From contig DATJED010000003.1 in assembly GCA_035496935.1 (NCBI GenBank), forward strand, positions 1 to 64,000: a stretch of DNA of 64,000 nucleotides. The letters are read 5' to 3'. Position numbers and translations under genes: made by a program. Source of the DNA: Pseudopedobacter sp035496935. Its GTDB lineage: Bacteria; Bacteroidota; Bacteroidia; Sphingobacteriales; Sphingobacteriaceae. Shown here in pieces: positions 60,082-64,000 of the stretch; position 1 is the first letter of the stretch, and each line of letters opens with the position of its first letter. Below the pieces are notes generated by a model. The model was not told the origin of the DNA. It searched no databases and saw only the letters and a list, made by a program, of their open reading frames with translations.

Positions 60082-60645
60082 ATGGAAGAAATAAAAAGAT
60101 GCCACTGGTGTGGAACCGATGAGCTCTACACCAAATACCACGACGAAGAGTGGGGCAAAGAAGTCCATGATGATAAAATACTGTTCGAATTCTTAATTTT
60201 AGAAGCCGCACAGGCCGGCTTAAGTTGGATTACCATTTTGCGTAAACGCGAAAACTATCGTAGGCTTTTCGCCGACTTTGATGCAGGAAAAGTTGCCAAT
60301 TTTACCCAGGATGATATCGAAAGAATATTGCAAGACCCCGGGATCATCAGAAACCGGTTAAAAGTTAATGCGGCCGTAAACAACGCAAAGCTGTTTTTAA
60401 AAATTCAACAAGAATTTGGTTCTTTTGATACCTACCTTTATTCTTTTATGCCCGAGGGCAAACCCATCAAAAACCAAATTACAGACAGCAAACAGACTCC
60501 TGCTACCCACGCAATTTCAGACGCTATTGCCAAAGACATGAAGAAACGGGGCTTTAAATTTTTTGGCTCAACAATCTGTTACGCTCATATGCAAGCCACC
60601 GGAATGGTGAACGACCATGCGCTGGATTGTAGTTTTAGAGGATAG
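60082..60645 (+). CDS. tag: DNA-3-methyladenine glycosylase I
   Basis: Removes 3-methyladenine from alkylated DNA. The 187-residue protein matches Tag throughout: RCHWCGTDELYTKYHDEEWGKEVHDDKILFEFLILEAAQAGLSW (zinc cysteine, catalytic-pocket Glu and Trp), ITILRKRENYRRLF, DPGIIRNRLKVNAAVNNAK (HhH-like), FKFFGSTICYAHMQATGMVNDH (C and H ligands). It follows cysS by 49 bases; no adaptive-response regulator is adjacent. Confidence 0.96.
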   Translation: MEEIKRCHWCGTDELYTKYHDEEWGKEVHDDKILFEFLILEAAQAGLSWITILRKRENYRRLFADFDAGKVANFTQDDIERILQDPGIIRNRLKVNAAVNNAKLFLKIQQEFGSFDTYLYSFMPEGKPIKNQITDSKQTPATHAISDAIAKDMKKRGFKFFGSTICYAHMQATGMVNDHALDCSFRG

Positions 60646-60733
60646 ATTGTTTTATCTTGTTAAATTTATTAAATCCTTAACATGGTAATGTTTTTGAAAT
60701 TCTAAATTAGAAACTTTATAAGTTCTGCTATCC

Positions 60734-61732
60734 ATGAAAATATTATATGCTATACAAGGCACCGGGAACGGACATATCAGTCGAGCGAGAGAAATTGTTC
60801 CCTTATTGCAAAAATACGGAGACCTAGATCTGTTGATTAGCGGTTCGCAAGCCGATGTATCCTTAACACAATTTGTAAAATACAATTTCCACGGTTTTAG
60901 CTATGTTTTCGGTAAAAAAGGTGGAATAGATTATTGGAAAACTTTTAAGGAAATGAATCTTAAACAGTTTTTAAAAGATATGCGTTCTGTTCCGTTTAAG
61001 GATTATGATTTAATTATCAACGATTTTGAACCAATAACCGCTTGGGGTTGTAAACTTCGGAAAATAAAAAGCGTTTCTTTAAGTCATCAAGCATCGTTTT
61101 TATCGCCTTTAACACCCCGTCCGCCAAAGCGGGAAAAATATGCCGAACTTATTTTAAAATATTATGCGCCAACAACTCACCATGTTGGCTTCCACTTTAA
61201 AGCCTATGATAGTTTTATTCATACTCCCGTAATCCGTAAGGAAATACGAGATCTAAAGCCAGAAAATCACGGATATTACACCGTTTATTTGCCTGCGGTT
61301 GATGATAAATTGATTGTAAAATACCTGCATCAATTGCCAGATGTTAAATGGCAAGTTTTTAGCAAACATCAGCAGACCACTTATGAATATAAGAACGTAA
61401 TTGTACAGCAAATAAGTAACGAAAGTTTTAATAAGAGCTTGGAGAATTGTACCGGCTTGTTCACCGGTGGCGGGTTCGAAGGTCCTGCAGAAGCGCTTTA
61501 CTTGGGCAAAAAGGTATTAATGATGCCTATGAAAAATCAGTTTGAACAAAGTTGTAACGCTGCCGCCGCGGAGCAATTGGGTTTGCCTATAATTAAACAA
61601 ATTGATGAAAACTTGGTGAGCGGACTACGAAATTGGATAAACGACGATAAAAAGATACAGATTGAGTTTCCGGATGAAACCGAGCAAATTGTACATGATT
61701 TGGTAAATACATTTGGAAAAGCAGATGCTTAA
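60734..61732 (+). CDS. MurG-like glycosyltransferase family protein
   Basis: A 332-residue GT-B fold protein. It begins MKILYAIQGTGNGHISRAREIV (glycine-rich donor/acceptor loop like MurG), has LIINDFEPITAW and SLSHQASFLSPLTPRPP, and a C-terminal donor site CTGLFTGGGFEGPAEALYLGKKVLMMPMKNQFEQSCNAAA (GGG-E type, like MurG and teichuronic-acid enzymes). It lacks membrane segments. The acceptor is unknown; such genes are widespread singletons in Bacteroidota. It is alone between tag and a DUF6427 gene. Confidence 0.82.
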   Translation: MKILYAIQGTGNGHISRAREIVPLLQKYGDLDLLISGSQADVSLTQFVKYNFHGFSYVFGKKGGIDYWKTFKEMNLKQFLKDMRSVPFKDYDLIINDFEPITAWGCKLRKIKSVSLSHQASFLSPLTPRPPKREKYAELILKYYAPTTHHVGFHFKAYDSFIHTPVIRKEIRDLKPENHGYYTVYLPAVDDKLIVKYLHQLPDVKWQVFSKHQQTTYEYKNVIVQQISNESFNKSLENCTGLFTGGGFEGPAEALYLGKKVLMMPMKNQFEQSCNAAAAEQLGLPIIKQIDENLVSGLRNWINDDKKIQIEFPDETEQIVHDLVNTFGKADA

Positions 61733-61889
61733 ATTTTGTGCAAAAACGAATTTCGGCTTAGAAATCAATCAAAAGAAAAGACCTTAGAACAACCGTTTGG
61801 CGGGAGTGTAGCAAATAACCACTAAAAATCCAGTAAACCTCCTTTCTCTCAACCAATATTTCTTATTATTGTCTGTCCGGAAAACAATT

Positions 61890-62870
61890 ATGGTACAACA
61901 GTTCAGAAACTTAAATTTTATAAATCTTTTTTTTCTCTTCGTTTTAACGTTGGTGCTCCGGGTTGGGCTGTTTGCCGATTTACCGGCTGGGGTAAATTCG
62001 GGTTTTGACGAATTTTTTTCAAGATTGCTACTTCATGTTAATCTTAATGATTACTTATCCCCGTTCGTAAACATTTCAATAGCCATAATAGTTGTTTATT
62101 TACAGGCAGTTTTATTTAATCAAATCATCAACAAACATGGTATTTTAGGCAAAGCCAGTTTTTTACCGGGTGCTTGCTATATCGTTGTTTGTAGCGTTTT
62201 TACTCCTTTTTTATCTTTTACGCCACCGCTATTTTGCAATTTTTTTCTGCTGTTTGCTTTTAACAAAATTTTGATTGAATATAAAAATAGCAATTCCATA
62301 GCAGCCATGTTTGATTTAGGGCTTGTGATAGCGCTGGGAACATTGTTTTATTTTCCGTTTGTAGGCTTTTTATTGCTGTTATGGATTGCGCTTTTACTGT
62401 TTAAACCTTTTTACTGGAGAGAGTGGGTAAGCGTTTTAGTAGGCTTTTTAACGTTAATTTTTATTTTGGGCGTTTATTATTACTGGAACAATAAACTGTT
62501 GGATTTTGTTGAAATCTGGGAACCGCTTTCTACCAAACTGCCAATCTACATTAATATTCAATTAACAGATTATATCGTTCTGTTGCCAATAGTTATTTGT
62601 GTTTTGCTAAGTATGTATTACTTAAACCAAAACTTTTTTAAAAGCTATGTTTTAGTGCGCAAATCTTTTCAATTGGCAGTTTTTATACTATTGATTGCCA
62701 TTTTTTCTTTTTACCTAAAGCCAGATTTTAGGATCAACCATTTTATACTTTGCTCCATTCCCGTTGCGCTCTCGCTTTCTTATTATTTTATCAACGCAAA
62801 AAAGAAATTGATTTTCGAAACCTTGTTCTTTGTAACCATCGCAGTAATCATTTACTTCCAGTTTGTTTAA
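61890..62870 (+). CDS. DUF6427 polytopic membrane protein
   Basis: A 326-residue membrane protein with about eight to nine hydrophobic helices, for example FINLFFLFVLTLVLRVGLF, ISIAIIVVYLQAVLFNQII, SFLPGACYIVVCSVF, FPFVGFLLLLWIALLLFKPFYWREWVSVLVGF and IVLLPIVICVLLSMYYL. The FKPFYWREW segment is typical of DUF6427, a Bacteroidota family of unknown function often near purQ or coaX. A TTG start 21 bases earlier is possible; ATG giving MVQQFRNLNF is preferred. Confidence 0.75.
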   Translation: MVQQFRNLNFINLFFLFVLTLVLRVGLFADLPAGVNSGFDEFFSRLLLHVNLNDYLSPFVNISIAIIVVYLQAVLFNQIINKHGILGKASFLPGACYIVVCSVFTPFLSFTPPLFCNFFLLFAFNKILIEYKNSNSIAAMFDLGLVIALGTLFYFPFVGFLLLLWIALLLFKPFYWREWVSVLVGFLTLIFILGVYYYWNNKLLDFVEIWEPLSTKLPIYINIQLTDYIVLLPIVICVLLSMYYLNQNFFKSYVLVRKSFQLAVFILLIAIFSFYLKPDFRINHFILCSIPVALSLSYYFINAKKKLIFETLFFVTIAVIIYFQFV

Positions 62871-62877
62871 CTTTTTT

Positions 62878-62910
62878 TAACAGATAAGCACTGCTTAAAC
62901 TGTTAAATTT
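62878..62910 (+). terminator. terminator-like hairpin between the DUF6427 and purQ genes
   Basis: TAACAG (62878-62883) and TAAGCA (62885-62890) are inverted as TGCTTA (62892-62897) and CTGTTA (62900-62905), followed by AATTTT. The loop is one base, so the real loop opens the inner pairs. A TAGTTTTG element (62914-62921) just after it may belong to the purQ promoter. Confidence 0.5.
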
Positions 62911-62979
62911 TGATAGTTTTGTAACGAATGAATGTTTTGTGCGTTCTTGTATTGGATTTTAGTATTTAATTGATAGAAA

Positions 62980-63672
62980 ATGAAAGTTGGAGTTGTTGTT
63001 TTCCCGGGTTCAAACTGTGATCAGGATCTCATCTATGTATTTCAAAAAATATTGGGTCAGGAAGTTGTGCCTTTGTGGCATAAAGATCACGACCTGCAAA
63101 ATGTAGATTTTATTGCTGTACCAGGCGGTTTTTCTTTCGGGGATTACCTTCGCTCTGGTGCGATTGCCCGTTTTTCGCCAATTATGCAAGAGGTGATTTC
63201 TTTCGCAAATAACGGCGGATATGTAATGGGAATTTGCAACGGTTTCCAGATATTAACCGAAGCAGGTTTATTGCCGGGAGGTTTATTGCATAACGAGAGC
63301 AGGAAATTCATCTGCAAAAACATCCATTTAAAAGCAAGCACACAAAACAGCTTACTAACCTCTAAAATTTCTGCCGATAGCGTTTTAAAAATTCCGTTGG
63401 CACATGGCGAAGGTAATTTTTACGCTAACGCGGAGGAACTTAAGAAAATCAACGATAATGACCAGGTTCTGTTTAGATATTGCGATGAAAACGGAAGGGT
63501 TGTCCCAGATGCTAATCCTAACGGTTCATTAGAAAATATAGCAGGAGTTTGTAACGCTAAAAGAAATGTTTTTGGAATGATGCCTCACCCAGAAAGAGCT
63601 GCAGACGCAATTTTAGGCAATCAGGATGGTTTAGTGATATTCGAATCTATCTTAGGAATGGTTAATGCCTAA
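62980..63672 (+). CDS. purQ: Phosphoribosylformylglycinamidine synthase, glutaminase subunit
   Basis: Supplies ammonia to PurL in purine synthesis. The 230-residue class I glutamine amidotransferase has VVFPGSNCDQDLIYVFQ, PGGFSFGDYLRSGAIARFSP, the catalytic cysteine in MGICNGFQILTEAGLLPG, PLAHGEGNFYA and the His-Glu of MMPHPERA. A separate small PurQ implies a small PurL and PurS elsewhere. Its 3' end overlaps the coaX start by 8 bases. Confidence 0.96.
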   Translation: MKVGVVVFPGSNCDQDLIYVFQKILGQEVVPLWHKDHDLQNVDFIAVPGGFSFGDYLRSGAIARFSPIMQEVISFANNGGYVMGICNGFQILTEAGLLPGGLLHNESRKFICKNIHLKASTQNSLLTSKISADSVLKIPLAHGEGNFYANAEELKKINDNDQVLFRYCDENGRVVPDANPNGSLENIAGVCNAKRNVFGMMPHPERAADAILGNQDGLVIFESILGMVNA

Positions 63673-64000
63673 TCTGGTTATTGATATTGGCAATTCTTCT
63701 GTAAAACTAGCCGTTTTTGATGCAGACAATATTGTTTACCGTCAATCATTGCAAGCTATAACCACAGATTTTGTTGCTCAATTAATCGGTACCAAAAGCA
63801 TAAATAACATTATTGTATCGTCTGTTAAAGATGATTTTGGATTTGATGAAGAAATAATTTCCAGCAAAACCAATTACATTAAATTTAATGCGCAAACAAA
63901 AATCCCGATAGATAATCGATATCAATCCCCCGAAACTTTAGGCTTAGATAGACTTGCTGCGGTAATTGGTGCAAATTATTTATACCCAAACCAAGCGGTT
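63665..64000 (+). CDS. coaX: Type III pantothenate kinase (partial)
   Basis: The first 112 residues of a gene cut by the window end. It starts MPNLVIDIGNSSVKLAVFD (ASKHA phosphate-1 motif with the Asp and Asn), and later has PETLGLDRLAAVIGANYLYP, matching the conserved LGxDR..A block of CoaX. CoaX phosphorylates pantothenate, the first step of CoA synthesis. ATG lies 8 bases before the purQ stop, so translation is coupled. Confidence 0.92.
   Translation, partial: MPNLVIDIGNSSVKLAVFDADNIVYRQSLQAITTDFVAQLIGTKSINNIIVSSVKDDFGFDEEIISSKTNYIKFNAQTKIPIDNRYQSPETLGLDRLAAVIGANYLYPNQAV

Noticed and set aside
1..64000. tRNA, rRNA, riboswitch, transposase or prophage genes.
   Set aside because: None could be recognised by eye; a covariance-model search would be needed to exclude small structured RNAs.

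Overview
The window reads as a chromosomal segment of a Bacteroidota bacterium, most likely Sphingobacteriaceae (Pedobacter-like). Reasons: A+T-rich DNA; little Shine-Dalgarno signal; several TAnnTTTG-type -7 promoter elements; a bacillithiol gene (bshA); DUF3109, DUF6427 and Ig-like lipoprotein families typical of the phylum; a multi-SLBB Wza next to Wzz; and dispersed palindromic repeats of the kinds common in these genomes. No rRNA, tRNA, phage, transposase or CRISPR array was seen. The genus is inferred from gene style, not from a search.

Layout. (1) 1-9555, minus strand: a surface-polysaccharide region with a PseB-like dehydratase (cut by the window edge), Wzz, Wza, gmd, rfbA, a DUF3109 protein, and a WbpD/WbpE-like acetyltransferase-aminotransferase pair. 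An 847-base gap between wza and gmd is full of short dispersed repeats. (2) 9668-16761: housekeeping genes: apaG, dusB, a CPBP protease, a small DUF2007-like protein, cdsA, a psd-type decarboxylase, a YpfJ-type zinc protease, a sodium:solute symporter and a 59-residue membrane protein. (3) 16891-20725: three adjacent minus-strand secreted proteins, two of them beta-propellers. (4) 20992-28112: an orphan hybrid-free histidine kinase, divergent nadA/nadB, a gamma carbonic anhydrase, an FMN reductase and an Ig-like lipoprotein. (5) 28241-33507: mnmG with two parS-like sites just upstream, an ABC-F ATPase, a TIP30-like protein and a pirin.

(6) 33586-40499: a hexuronate/2-keto-3-deoxygluconate locus with two ExuT-type MFS carriers, KDPG aldolase, KDG kinase and a YhcH-family protein. 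Between the two carriers lies a membrane-anchored putative regulator that starts at GTG. (7) 40565-44082: a porin-like protein and the glycogen genes glgC/glgA. (8) 44329-46599: a compact type II restriction-modification cassette (DUF6471 protein, C5-cytosine methyltransferase, NgoBV-family endonuclease) set between glgA and polA. (9) 46686-53427: polA, bshA, a coiled-coil lipoprotein and a serine hydrolase. (10) 53810-64000: mutL, two rhomboid proteases, a membrane-anchored EEP-family hydrolase, cysS, a tag-type glycosylase, a glycosyltransferase, a DUF6427 protein, purQ and the start of coaX.

No wholly new system is obvious. The best leads are four parS-like CACGTG palindromes (two adjacent to mnmG, one identical to the general bacterial consensus), which suggest an origin-proximal location; the membrane-tethered regulator in the KDG locus; the lone GH3-C-like plus beta-lactamase-type protein; and several families of nested inverted repeats.
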